Shown here in pieces: positions 28,881 through 36,591 of a stretch of 36,591 nt of DNA. This stretch comes from a virus. The DNA is taken from positions 1 through 36,591 of the IMG/VR virus record IMGVR_UViG_3300026519_000647; one strand, written 5' to 3'. Position numbers and translations under genes: made by a program. Each line of letters begins with the position of its first letter. Position 1 is the first letter of the stretch. Below the pieces are notes generated by a model. It searched no databases. It was given only the letters and a program-made list of their open reading frames with translations, and was not told the DNA's origin.

Positions 28881-30556
28881 GCCGTATAATGGGGATCATA
28901 GTCGACAATTTCGCGGGTGGTGGCGGCGCGTCTACCGCCATGGAGCAAGCCCTTGGGCGGCATGTTGATATTGCTATCAATCACGACAAAGACGCTATCG
29001 CCATGCACAAAGCCAACCATCCCAAAACCAAACATTATTGCGAAAGCGTTTGGGATGTAGACCCGTCCGAAGCCTGTGCAGGCCGCTCTGTTGATGTGGC
29101 TTGGTTCTCACCAGACTGCAAACATTTCAGCCGCGCGGCGGGCGGAAAACCCAAAGACCAGAACATTCGCGGCCTTGCATGGGTTGTCCTCACATGGGCT
29201 AAACTTCCAGTTTGGCAACGCCCTAAAATTATATTTTTGGAAAATGTTGGAGAGTTCAAGGACTGGCAACCCGTCACCAAAAAAGGTGCGATTGATAAAC
29301 GCTATGCCAAAGGCCACACATTCAGGGAATGGGAAAACCAATTACGGGCGCTCGGCTATAAGACCGAATGTCAAATGCTCCGCGCGGATAAATACGGTGC
29401 GCCGACCATCCGAAATCGCCTGTTTTTTGTAGCGCGGTGCGACGGCCTGCCAATCGTCTGGCCGGAGCCAACCCACGGGGATCCAAATGCAGACGGGTTT
29501 GGCGCGTCTAATCTGAAACCATGGCGGGCGGCCCATAGCATTATTGACTGGAGCATACCATGCCCGTCCATTTTTGAGCGCAAAAAACCACTGGCCGAGA
29601 ATACAATGCGGCGGATTGCGGCGGGGCTAAAGAAATTCGTGATTGATAATCCAGAACCTTTCATCATCAAGGTCAATCACGCATATCCCCAATTCAGAGG
29701 CCAAAGCCTGCACGACCCACTCCAGACTGTAACTCGCAAAAACGGATTTGCCCTGGCCACACCAATTATCGATGCACAATTTGGTGCAAGTACAGGCCGC
29801 GATGTGCAAGAGCCCGTTGGTAGTATTACCGCAGGTGGCCAAGGTAAACAGGCGGTAGTAGCGCCGATAATTGACCGTCAATTTGGCACAGCCACAGGCG
29901 ATACTAACCAAAATGACATCACCCGACCGCTCGGCGCGGTGACCGCAGGCGGCGCGGGCGGTAAGAATGCTCTGATTGCACCCCAAATTGTCGTTATGGG
30001 ATACGGCGATAAAAAGGGGCAAAACCCTAGGCTTCGTTCTTTGCACGACCCACTGCACACCATAACGGCGGGCGGTAAAAAAGCGGCCATTGCCGCTGCC
30101 TTTATAGCCCAACACAACACAGGCGTGGTTGGCAGGGACGCCACGGCCCCATTATCATCCGTAACCGCCACAGGCAGCCAGCAACAGCCCGTAACGGTGA
30201 CATTCGGCGCAGACCACAGCGAAGATGTCAGCGCGTTTTTGCTGAAATATTACGGCAATGAAAAATCTGGTTGCGACATCGAGCACCCGTTGCATACCGT
30301 GACTTCCAAAGATAGATTTGGCCTGATTATGGTCAAAGGCCAGCAATACCGCATCGTTGATATTGGTATGCGGATGCTATCTTCCCGCGAATTATTCAAC
30401 GCCCAGGGCTTCCCGCCATATTATGATATTATGGACGGTGAACTGACAAAAACGGCACAAGTTGCCAAGGCTGGCAATGCGGTCTCTCCGCCGCCAGCCA
30501 TTGCCCTCATCCGGGCTAATTCTGCACCTTATATGGCAGGGAGGTTGGCGGCATGA
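28877..30556 (+). CDS. C5-cytosine DNA methyltransferase with repeat-rich target domain
   Basis: This 559-residue protein shows C5-MTase motifs: DNFAGGGGAS (motif I, about 10-19), SPDCKHFSRA (motif IV, catalytic Cys, about 77-86), ENVGEF (motif VI, about 120-125), IRNRLFFVARC (motif VIII) and GNAVSPPPA (motif X). The middle (about 275-475) holds six copies of a P-[LV]-x-[TS]-[VI]-T unit, such as DPLQTVT, EPVGSIT, RPLGAVT, DPLHTIT, APLSSVT and HPLHTVT, where the target-recognition domain lies. No restriction gene adjoins it, so protection of phage DNA is the likely purpose. Confidence 0.92.
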   Translation: MSRIMGIIVDNFAGGGGASTAMEQALGRHVDIAINHDKDAIAMHKANHPKTKHYCESVWDVDPSEACAGRSVDVAWFSPDCKHFSRAAGGKPKDQNIRGLAWVVLTWAKLPVWQRPKIIFLENVGEFKDWQPVTKKGAIDKRYAKGHTFREWENQLRALGYKTECQMLRADKYGAPTIRNRLFFVARCDGLPIVWPEPTHGDPNADGFGASNLKPWRAAHSIIDWSIPCPSIFERKKPLAENTMRRIAAGLKKFVIDNPEPFIIKVNHAYPQFRGQSLHDPLQTVTRKNGFALATPIIDAQFGASTGRDVQEPVGSITAGGQGKQAVVAPIIDRQFGTATGDTNQNDITRPLGAVTAGGAGGKNALIAPQIVVMGYGDKKGQNPRLRSLHDPLHTITAGGKKAAIAAAFIAQHNTGVVGRDATAPLSSVTATGSQQQPVTVTFGADHSEDVSAFLLKYYGNEKSGCDIEHPLHTVTSKDRFGLIMVKGQQYRIVDIGMRMLSSRELFNAQGFPPYYDIMDGELTKTAQVAKAGNAVSPPPAIALIRANSAPYMAGRLAA

Positions 30557-30819
30557 GCACACCAGAACATAGTAATCGGGCATTTCCTACGGTAAAAACC
30601 GCTTGGCGGCAGGGTGACAGCACCCCGCCGCCGCGTGGTTTCACCACAGGGGAAAAGCTACGGGCATGGGGCTGGCACCGGGACGGCTGGGACGCCCAAT
30701 GCATCTCCTTGCGCCTCAATAAACAGCGGCGCCAGCCACCAAAGAACAAATACAAATATCCGCAAATGCGGGTGCGGGAAGTCATGGACATGCTAAAAGA
30801 AATGGAGATGCTCGGATGA
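30553..30819 (+). CDS. Hypothetical early protein
   Basis: This 88-residue protein overlaps the methylase by 4 bp and the primase gene by 4 bp. It has a proline-rich first half (DSTPPPRGFTTGEKLRAWGWHRDGWD) and a basic second half with RLNKQRRQPPKNKYKYP and RVREVMDMLKEMEMLG. It may be a small nucleic-acid-binding partner of the primase by position only. Confidence 0.6.
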   Translation: MSTPEHSNRAFPTVKTAWRQGDSTPPPRGFTTGEKLRAWGWHRDGWDAQCISLRLNKQRRQPPKNKYKYPQMRVREVMDMLKEMEMLG

Positions 30820-33470
30820 GAGCCGATATATTAGACGACATCCGCCGCAGTCTGATTGCGGATTATAAATTCGTCAAAAAAGGCGCTTGGCTGCAAAAAG
30901 GCACCTGCCCACAATGCGGTGACAAAGAAATGTTCACCCATGCCGACAGCCCTTGGGTGATTAAGTGTGGCCGCTATAATAATTGCGGCTATGAGGGCCA
31001 TGCCAAGGATATATACGCGGAATTGTTTACCAAGTTTAACGAGCGCTATAAGCCGACGCCGGAAAACCCCAATGCCACGGCAGAGGCATATTTGAAATAC
31101 GCCCGTGGCTTTGCCCTAAAACCCATCAAAGGCTGGTACCGCCAAGAAAAATACTGGCACCCCCACGGTGATAGCGGCACGGCCACTGTGCGCTTCGATA
31201 TAGACCGCGCCAATGATATTTATATGGAGCGTTTTGTCGAGACCGTGATTGTCACCGACAAAAGCGGCAAGCGCACCAAACGCAATAAAAACTTTCACGG
31301 CAAACACGGCGGACTTTGGTGGCAACCACCGGGCATTGAATTGAAAGACGGCGATACCGTCTGGCTGGTCGAGGGGTGCCTGGATGCGATCGCGCTGAAC
31401 CTGAACGGCATCAAAGCCGTAGCCACCCTGTCCGCCGTCAATTATCCGGGCAAAATGCTGGAGAAATATAAGGACAAGAAAATCCGCTGGGTATTTGCCC
31501 TAGATAATGACAAGACGGGCAAAAAATACACCAAGCGCCATGTCAAAAAAGCCAAAGCCGCAGAATACAAGGTCGGCGCGGCGCAAATCCCGCCCGGCCG
31601 CGACGGCAAAGCAGATTGGAACGATCTGCACCAGCAAGACAGATTGAACGAAGATTTCTTGCGCGAGTGCATATACCACGGTGATTTGCTGACGGCAAAA
31701 TCTGCCTTTGTAAAATCCATGCTCATTTGGGGTCACGGCAATGCCGACGCCTTTAGCTTCACCTTTGATAACCGTCTGTATTGGTTCAAGACCGATATGG
31801 ATAAGTTTAACAAAGCCAAAGAAGAATTCCGAACATCTAACCCGGATATGGATGCAAAAGAAATCCGCCTAAAAGCCATGCAACAGGCGGGTATGCTGCG
31901 GGAAATATGCAATTGCAATCCCCGCTTTTTATATTTCCAATCTCACGAAGCCACGGACGAAAGCGCCTATTATTGTAGTATATCTTTCCCGAACGGTCGC
32001 CCGCCCATTAAAACCACGTTTTCTGGCGGCCAAATCGCCAGCTCCGCCGAGTTCAAAAAACGCTTACTCACCGCCGCACCAGGCGGCCTATTTACAGGCG
32101 GCGGCGGACAACTCAACTGGATTATCAAAACCCACCTCACCAACATTAAACAAGTGCAGACAATTGACTTTGTCGGCTATTCCAAAGACCATCAGGCCTA
32201 TATTTTCAATGATTTTGCCATCAAGCACGGTCGGTTTTACAAATCCAATGCCGAAGAATATATGGAAATAGACAAACTCTCCATAAAAACGCTCAGCCGC
32301 TCGTTCAAATTTGAAGTTGGTAAACGCCACCAATATAACAACCAGTGGGCAGAGCTGATATATCAAGCGTTTGGCGTCAAAGGTCTGGTCGCATTATCGT
32401 TCTGGTTTGGCGCTCTATTTGCCGAACAAATCCGTGCAGATCATAAATCCTACCCGTTTTTGGAAATTGTCGGCGAACCAGGCTCAGGCAAGACGACGCT
32501 GATCGAGTTTATGTGGAAATGCTTTGGTTTGGAAGATACCGAAGGCTTTGATCCATCCAAATCCACCTTTGCCGCTATCCGCCGTAAATTTGCGCAAGTA
32601 TCCAACATGCCAATTGTATTGCTTGAGGGTGACCGCGAAGAAGCATCTAAATATAAGAAATTCGATTTTAACCAGCTCAAAGACAGCTATAATGGCCGCG
32701 CATTCGGCGAACGCGGCATCAAAAACGGTGGTAGTGAAACCTATGCACCCGCATTCAAAGCTGCCGTCGTTATCTCACAGAACTCTGATGTTCAAGGCTC
32801 TGATGCAGTGCTACAGCGCATTGTGCACTTGAATTTCGACACCGAGAGCCATACGCCGCAAACCCGCGACGCCAGCGACGCGCTTAATCAACTGCCCGTC
32901 GAAAATGTCTCTTATTTCCTGCTCAATTGTATTCAGCGCGAAAAATCCATAATGACACATTTCAACGCCAATACCCGCAAATATGAAAATAGGCTTTTGG
33001 AAAATGAACGCATAAAGAATATCCGCATTGCCAAAAATCACGCACAAATTATGGCGCTCGCAGATTGCATGGTTAAAATAACAGGCCTGCGTGATGAACG
33101 ATTGCGCGAAATTCACGCTTATATCGAAACATTAGCAGCTGAGCGCGAACGCGCCGTCAAAGCCGATCACCCAATGTTGCAGGACTTTTGGGATGCATTT
33201 GAATATCTCAACGTCTCCCATGATTATCCAGTGATAAATCATGCCCGCGACAAAGGCCATATTGCGATCAACCTCAATCATTTCGTCAAAATCGCAACCG
33301 AGCAAAAACAACAAATCCCCGCACTCACAGACCTAAAACCCCTGCTCAAACAAACCCGAACCCATAAATTTATCGGCATAAAGGCCGTCAATTCTGGCAT
33401 AGGCCATGAAGCGGGCTTTGCCGGCCGGACGGTAAAATGTTGGGTGTTTGAAAAGAAAGGCGGCGCATAA
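30816..33470 (+). CDS. Toprim primase-helicase (replication protein)
   Basis: This 884-residue protein combines a DnaG-like zinc finger (CPQCGDKEMF ... KCGRYNNCGY, about 30-57), a TOPRIM nuclease-type primase domain (VWLVEGCLDAIALN with E183, and ALDNDKTGK near 226-234), and a C-terminal P-loop ATPase: EIVGEPGSGKTTLIEF near 549-562 and a hydrophobic IVLLEGD Walker B. It would prime and unwind phage DNA. P2 uses the rolling-circle protein A at this position, so this phage replicates by a different initiator. It starts with ATG overlapping the preceding stop. Confidence 0.9.
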   Translation: MRADILDDIRRSLIADYKFVKKGAWLQKGTCPQCGDKEMFTHADSPWVIKCGRYNNCGYEGHAKDIYAELFTKFNERYKPTPENPNATAEAYLKYARGFALKPIKGWYRQEKYWHPHGDSGTATVRFDIDRANDIYMERFVETVIVTDKSGKRTKRNKNFHGKHGGLWWQPPGIELKDGDTVWLVEGCLDAIALNLNGIKAVATLSAVNYPGKMLEKYKDKKIRWVFALDNDKTGKKYTKRHVKKAKAAEYKVGAAQIPPGRDGKADWNDLHQQDRLNEDFLRECIYHGDLLTAKSAFVKSMLIWGHGNADAFSFTFDNRLYWFKTDMDKFNKAKEEFRTSNPDMDAKEIRLKAMQQAGMLREICNCNPRFLYFQSHEATDESAYYCSISFPNGRPPIKTTFSGGQIASSAEFKKRLLTAAPGGLFTGGGGQLNWIIKTHLTNIKQVQTIDFVGYSKDHQAYIFNDFAIKHGRFYKSNAEEYMEIDKLSIKTLSRSFKFEVGKRHQYNNQWAELIYQAFGVKGLVALSFWFGALFAEQIRADHKSYPFLEIVGEPGSGKTTLIEFMWKCFGLEDTEGFDPSKSTFAAIRRKFAQVSNMPIVLLEGDREEASKYKKFDFNQLKDSYNGRAFGERGIKNGGSETYAPAFKAAVVISQNSDVQGSDAVLQRIVHLNFDTESHTPQTRDASDALNQLPVENVSYFLLNCIQREKSIMTHFNANTRKYENRLLENERIKNIRIAKNHAQIMALADCMVKITGLRDERLREIHAYIETLAAERERAVKADHPMLQDFWDAFEYLNVSHDYPVINHARDKGHIAINLNHFVKIATEQKQQIPALTDLKPLLKQTRTHKFIGIKAVNSGIGHEAGFAGRTVKCWVFEKKGGA

Positions 33471-33656
33471 ATGAAAAATCAACCCACACCAATAGCCCTA
33501 TCTGTCCCCGAAGCCGCCGCCGCTTGCAGCCTATCAGAACGCCAAATGTGGCGCGTCATAAAGGCCAAAAACTTACCAACCAGAAAAATGGGCCGCCGCA
33601 CCCTGGTGCTCTACGACGGCCTAAAAAACTATATAGAAGGACTCCCACAATCATGA
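33471..33656 (+). CDS. Excisionase-like (MerR/AlpA-type HTH) protein
   Basis: This 61-residue protein matches the excisionase/AlpA type: a short winged HTH with LSVPEAAAACSLSERQMWRVIKAKNLPTRKMGRRTLVLYDGLKNYIE (spaced pieces of the family pattern, ending in an R-x-x-R/V-x-x-x-x-L-x-x-Y/W-I). It follows the primase gene by 0 bp. It could be the directionality factor for the integrase at 35434, or a transcription regulator. Confidence 0.8.
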   Translation: MKNQPTPIALSVPEAAAACSLSERQMWRVIKAKNLPTRKMGRRTLVLYDGLKNYIEGLPQS

Positions 33657-34039
33657 CGAACACAATCCGTAAAATAAACGTGCAAAATTGCGCCTGCAAC
33701 AATATAGATTTTCAGACTTACGATAATACAATATTGCTTGGCTATTATGAGATAATGCGACAATATCGCAATAACCGTGCCAAAGCGGGACTACCTGAAA
33801 ATGGCATAGATGTTGACCGATGTTTGGCCGACGAAATTATAGACCTGTGGAAAGCGGGCATTCGCACATATGGTTGTTGCTGCGGGCATAATAAAATCCA
33901 AGGCTACATTAACGTAGACGAAGAAGACTTTTCCAAGGCGCAGGCACTTGGCTATGAGAAATACGTTTTTCCAAATGACCCAAGCCGAGATGACACCATT
34001 ATCCCAAAATCTATTGGTAGGTTTGGAGTGACATCATGA
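33653..34039 (+). CDS. Hypothetical Cys-rich early protein
   Basis: This 128-residue protein starts at the ATG at 33653, overlapping the excisionase-like stop. It contains a CCCGH cluster (GIRTYGCCCGHNKIQGYINV, about 69-88), a motif widespread in small phage proteins and suggestive of metal binding, and NCACNN near the N-terminus. The function is unknown. Confidence 0.65.
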   Translation: MTNTIRKINVQNCACNNIDFQTYDNTILLGYYEIMRQYRNNRAKAGLPENGIDVDRCLADEIIDLWKAGIRTYGCCCGHNKIQGYINVDEEDFSKAQALGYEKYVFPNDPSRDDTIIPKSIGRFGVTS

Positions 34040-34569
34040 TCAAACGCCCAATATTATTCACCGCACCAAACGCCAAACTCATTTTAGACGATGTGAAAAT
34101 CCAAACTCGGCGCTTGACCACAAGCCCGCTATCCCGCGCTCAGGTCGGTGATATGCTTTACGTGCGCGAACCGTGGCGCACAGATGAATTAAACGACCAG
34201 GTCAAGCCCTCTGACCTACACAATACGCCCATATTTTACGAATCTGATTACATAGGTAAGCCGGGCAAACCAGATGGCTCTGGCCGCCTCCGTCCGGCCA
34301 TGTTCCTACCCCGCCGCTTAAGCCGCGCCACTTTGATAATCACAAATGTCCGTACCCAGTTTTTGCATGACATTACAGAAGCAGACGCTAAGGCCGAAGG
34401 TGTCTTGCCCGTTACTTTCACCGACTATAGACCATACACCTGCGCCTATCGCGGTTTATGGGACACCCTACACCCAAATAACCAATGGCACACAAACCCA
34501 GAAATCATAGCCCTGACGTTCAAAGTGGTGCGCCAGAATGTTGATGCAATAGAGGAGGTGGCGGCGTGA
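34036..34569 (+). CDS. ASCH-domain phage protein
   Basis: This 177-residue protein matches the ASCH fold of many phage early genes. Features are IKRPILFTAPNAKLILDDVKIQTRR at the start (R-P-I-L-F and K-T-Q-T-R-R-type motifs), GDMLYVREPWR, RPAMFLPRRLSRATLIITNVRTQ and FLHDITEADAKAEGV. ASCH domains are thought to bind RNA or modified nucleotides. It overlaps its neighbours on both sides. Confidence 0.85.
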   Translation: MIKRPILFTAPNAKLILDDVKIQTRRLTTSPLSRAQVGDMLYVREPWRTDELNDQVKPSDLHNTPIFYESDYIGKPGKPDGSGRLRPAMFLPRRLSRATLIITNVRTQFLHDITEADAKAEGVLPVTFTDYRPYTCAYRGLWDTLHPNNQWHTNPEIIALTFKVVRQNVDAIEEVAA

Positions 34570-34745
34570 GAAAATTAACGTGCGATGAAGAAGCAGACTT
34601 AGACCATATGCGTAAGGCTTGGGATGGATTTATTAATCTTGACAAACTTCACCCAGAGGAATTTCAGGAGTTTAGATACAAAATGCATGATTTACAAAGA
34701 ATGGTTGCCGCACACCCTTTTCTGAGAATAAACCATGACACCTAA
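34566..34745 (+). CDS. Small hypothetical protein, 59 residues
   Basis: This short frame begins with GTG at 34566, overlapping the ASCH stop by 4 bp, and ends inside the next gene (TAA at 34743-34745, 11-bp overlap). GGAGG lies at 34553-34557. The protein is acidic and helical (DEEADLDHMRKAWDGF, HPEEFQEFRYKMHDLQ). No family is recognised, but the overlaps and ribosome site support translation. Confidence 0.6.
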   Translation: MRKLTCDEEADLDHMRKAWDGFINLDKLHPEEFQEFRYKMHDLQRMVAAHPFLRINHDT

Positions 34746-34956
34746 ACGCCGCGCGGCCATTGCCAGACAGAAAATAGCCGCCGCTGAGCGGGCAATTGAA
34801 AGCCTTGGTCATCTTTATCAAGATATCGATAATTCCATTTATGATCAGTGCTGTATGGATGATTTTTGGTGCAACCGCCTTGAAGTCCTCAAAAATATGA
34901 TCAAACACTCCCATGACCAGGAGGAAAAATTTACACTCCTAAGGTGGGGATCATGA
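34735..34956 (+). CDS. Small hypothetical protein
   Basis: This 73-residue protein has a basic start (MTPKRRAAIARQKIAAAERAIE) and a helix-rich remainder with adjacent cysteines (DQCCMDDFWC). It overlaps its upstream neighbour by 11 bp and the methyltransferase by 4 bp. No family is recognised. Confidence 0.6.
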   Translation: MTPKRRAAIARQKIAAAERAIESLGHLYQDIDNSIYDQCCMDDFWCNRLEVLKNMIKHSHDQEEKFTLLRWGS

Positions 34957-35489
34957 CTCTATCAAATAAGCGTGTCAAGACTGTCAAACCCATCCTCGAT
35001 GTCTGCTGCGGAAGCCGTATGTTTTGGTTTAATAAAAAAAACCCTAATGTTATATTTGGAGACATCAGAACAGAAACCCATGTTTTATGTGATGGTCGGA
35101 CACTGGAAATCAAACCAGATATGAAACTTGATTTTACAAAACTGCCATTCGAAACCTCTAAATTCCACCTCGTGGTTTTTGACCCACCGCACTTGAAATG
35201 CGGCGGTGATAATAGCTGGATGGTCAAGAAATATGGGCGGTTGACGGCGGACTGGCGCAGTGACCTCAAAGCCGGGTTTGCAGAATGTTTACGGGTTCTA
35301 AAGCCGAACGGCGTGCTAATTTTCAAGTGGAACGAAACTCAAATCCCAGTTAGTCAGATTTTACCGCTCATAGATGTCCAGCCGCTATTTGGCCACAAAA
35401 GCGGAAAACAGCAGAAAACCCACTGGCTTACATTTATGAAGCCGTCAGATATTCACACCAAGCCTGCATTAATTTCCTCCGCACAGTAA
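34953..35489 (+). CDS. SAM-dependent methyltransferase (DPPH-type)
   Basis: This 178-residue protein has class I methyltransferase features: ILDVCCGSRMFWF (motif I), VVFDPPHLKCGG (motif IV-like with DPPH), and VLKPNGVLIFKW (motif VI-VIII). The DPPH motif suggests adenine-N6 transfer, but the acceptor cannot be fixed. The ATG at 34953 is preceded by AAGGTGG and overlaps the preceding stop as ATGA; an upstream GTG at 34944 is less likely. It is the last early gene and overlaps the convergent integrase by 56 bp. Confidence 0.8.
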   Translation: MTLSNKRVKTVKPILDVCCGSRMFWFNKKNPNVIFGDIRTETHVLCDGRTLEIKPDMKLDFTKLPFETSKFHLVVFDPPHLKCGGDNSWMVKKYGRLTADWRSDLKAGFAECLRVLKPNGVLIFKWNETQIPVSQILPLIDVQPLFGHKSGKQQKTHWLTFMKPSDIHTKPALISSAQ

Positions 35490-36591
35490 GCCCTGTGCCG
35501 CGCCTGTAGGCGCGGCGCACACTAGATCCGACCTTATGCGCCAGGGCCAGCTCCGAAACCTCGTCAGCGAAGCCTGTGCAGTCCATTGCCCAATCTTTAA
35601 AGGTCGACCGGAAACCGTGCGCAGTATAGTCCAACTTCATGGCTTTCAGTGTCGACCGGAACGCGTTTTCAGAAAAACCCTTGCCGCGATAAGGATAGAC
35701 CAGACCTTTTGCCGGCACTGAGCTGGTTGTTGGTAATAATAGCAACATAGCAGGCGTCAGCGGAATGACATGATCCGCCGCGCTTTTTTTCATCCGCGCG
35801 GCCGGTATTGTCCAAAGTTGGTTTTCCAAATCAAACTCGCGCCAGTCAGCATGTCGAACCATATGCCCACGAGACGCCGTTAGGATAGTCAGCGCCAAAG
35901 CAAAGCGCGTGTCGTGCTTGCTAGCCAGTAAAGTGCGATAAAAATTCGGTGCATCGACGTAGGGCATTGCCAAATGATGTTTCACCCTCGGTTTATAGTC
36001 CGGAAGCAGATATTCAAGCCCACCTTTCCACCGAGCCGGGTTTGGCTTGTCCGGATCCCGCCAGTCGAGAGCACCGGCTAAATCAAACGCCTCCTCGATC
36101 ATACCGCGCATACCACGTGCTGAATGGTTCATGGAATACCAAATCGGCTTAATCACATCCTCCACGTCTTTAATACTTATCTGGTCGATTGGTTTTTTGT
36201 GCAAAGGCTTTGCATGTTCCATTAGACAGCGCCGCCATTTGATGCCCGTCTTGTCAGATTTCCAAGATTGTTTGCGCCGCTCGATAATAGCCAGGGCGGC
36301 CTCTTCAAATGTGTGGTCGGAATTATCACCTTTCAAAACCGCGCGAATATCACGCCCCTCAAATGCCGCTAACCTGCAATCGGCCGCAATTTTCCGCGCA
36401 TCTGCAAGTGAGAGCGTGTGAACAGGGGCAATTGTAAGGTCAATCCGGCGCTTGTTCTTTGTTTGCCGATACATCCATGTTTTAGTGCCCTCAGCCCGCA
36501 CCCGTAAATACAGCCCACCTCCATCGGCCAGCCAGCCAATTTTGTTTGTATTTTTCACCATCAAGGGTGTGAGTTTATGTATTTGACCCAT
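35434..36591 (-). CDS. int: Tyrosine-type phage integrase
   Basis: This 385-residue protein is a P4/DUF4102-type integrase: N-terminal arm-binding domain (GLYLRVRAEGTKTWMYRQ, LSLADARKIAADCR), core-binding domain (about 90-190), then the catalytic domain. Catalytic residues are R241 (TASRGHM), H325 and R328 (HGFRS), H352 (LAHKVG) and Y362 (RRAYRRG). The usual Glu after the first Arg is replaced by His-Met, a departure from TGxRxxE. The ATG is at the last bases of the window, so the upstream promoter and attachment site lie outside. Its 3' end overlaps the convergent methyltransferase. Confidence 0.93.
   Translation of the reverse strand: MGQIHKLTPLMVKNTNKIGWLADGGGLYLRVRAEGTKTWMYRQTKNKRRIDLTIAPVHTLSLADARKIAADCRLAAFEGRDIRAVLKGDNSDHTFEEAALAIIERRKQSWKSDKTGIKWRRCLMEHAKPLHKKPIDQISIKDVEDVIKPIWYSMNHSARGMRGMIEEAFDLAGALDWRDPDKPNPARWKGGLEYLLPDYKPRVKHHLAMPYVDAPNFYRTLLASKHDTRFALALTILTASRGHMVRHADWREFDLENQLWTIPAARMKKSAADHVIPLTPAMLLLLPTTSSVPAKGLVYPYRGKGFSENAFRSTLKAMKLDYTAHGFRSTFKDWAMDCTGFADEVSELALAHKVGSSVRRAYRRGTGLTVRRKLMQAWCEYLTAS
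35495..35520. terminator. GC-rich hairpin just after the early operon, inside int
   Basis: GTGC and CGCGCC (35495-35504) pair with GGCGCG and GCAC (35509-35514 and 35517-35520) around TGTA with a 2-base bulge. It lies 5 bases after the methyltransferase stop. No T-run follows, and the same bases encode the region of the integrase tyrosine (codon at 35506-35508), so the structure may be a coding coincidence. Confidence 0.35.

Noticed and set aside
35495-35520. Hairpin as a true bidirectional terminator for the early operon and int
   Set aside because: Kept only at low confidence because it has no T-run on either strand and encodes the conserved region around the integrase tyrosine.
1-36591. 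CRISPR arrays, insertion sequences, rRNA
   Set aside because: No spaced direct-repeat array, transposase or rRNA-like stretch was seen. The only tandem repeats are the 27-bp units after the tRNA and the 123-bp units in T.

Overview
The window is an almost complete P2-like (Peduoviridae-type) temperate phage genome, read here as a prophage. Every P2 structural gene family can be recognised in P2 order: Q and P leftward; O, N, M, L, X, a lysis cassette, R and S rightward; then V, W, J, I, H, FI, FII, E/E', T, U and D. The host is probably an alphaproteobacterium. I base this on codon and protein flavour and on an initiator tRNA with a divergent anticodon stem; this is inference and I cannot name a genus. 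Neither attachment core is visible. The window begins exactly at the stop codon of a DNA methylase gene and ends exactly at the start codon of the integrase gene.

Layout. (1) 1-4196, minus strand: D12-class adenine methylase, thermonuclease-like protein, portal (Q), terminase ATPase (P). (2) 4309-11130, plus: capsid protease/scaffold, capsid, terminase small subunit, head completion, tail X, lysis genes (TM/coiled-coil protein, holin candidate, an unusual transglycosylase-protease lysin, Rz/Rz1 spanins), R and S. (3) 11157-11621: a small autonomously controlled pair, a membrane peptide and an HTH protein with tandem operators. (4) 11712-22554: baseplate, fibres, sheath, tube, tape measure, U and D. 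(5) 22551-24280: lysogeny switch, with a minus-strand membrane/WYL protein and S24-type repressor, and a divergent plus-strand Cro-like gene. (6) 24305-24932: a gene-free stretch holding an initiator tRNA(fMet), a 27-bp tandem repeat, two terminator-like hairpins and a strongly structured leader. (7) 24945-35489: a long, tightly overlapping early operon with an Ogr-type activator, zinc-ribbon proteins, an orphan winged helix, a C5 methylase, a primase-helicase, an excisionase-like protein, an ASCH protein and a methylase. (8) 35434-36591, minus: tyrosine integrase.

How it works together. The repressor and Cro-like protein face each other across two 19-bp ATACCA/TGGTAT operators. The early operon encodes an Ogr homologue with the exact C-x2-C-x22-C-x4-C signature. 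A 22-bp dyad (arms GTGCRTTATC and GATAACGCAC) occurs only twice in the window: between the divergent P and O operons, and before V. It is the best candidate for the late-activator site. The genes that head these operons (P, O, V) and the Cro-like gene have no Shine-Dalgarno sequence, while genes inside operons do. Together with the phage-borne initiator tRNA this suggests specialised translation initiation. Other points of interest are the lysin fusion, the structured leader with terminators, the lysogeny-linked membrane WYL protein and a GGGAAAC frameshift site in E.
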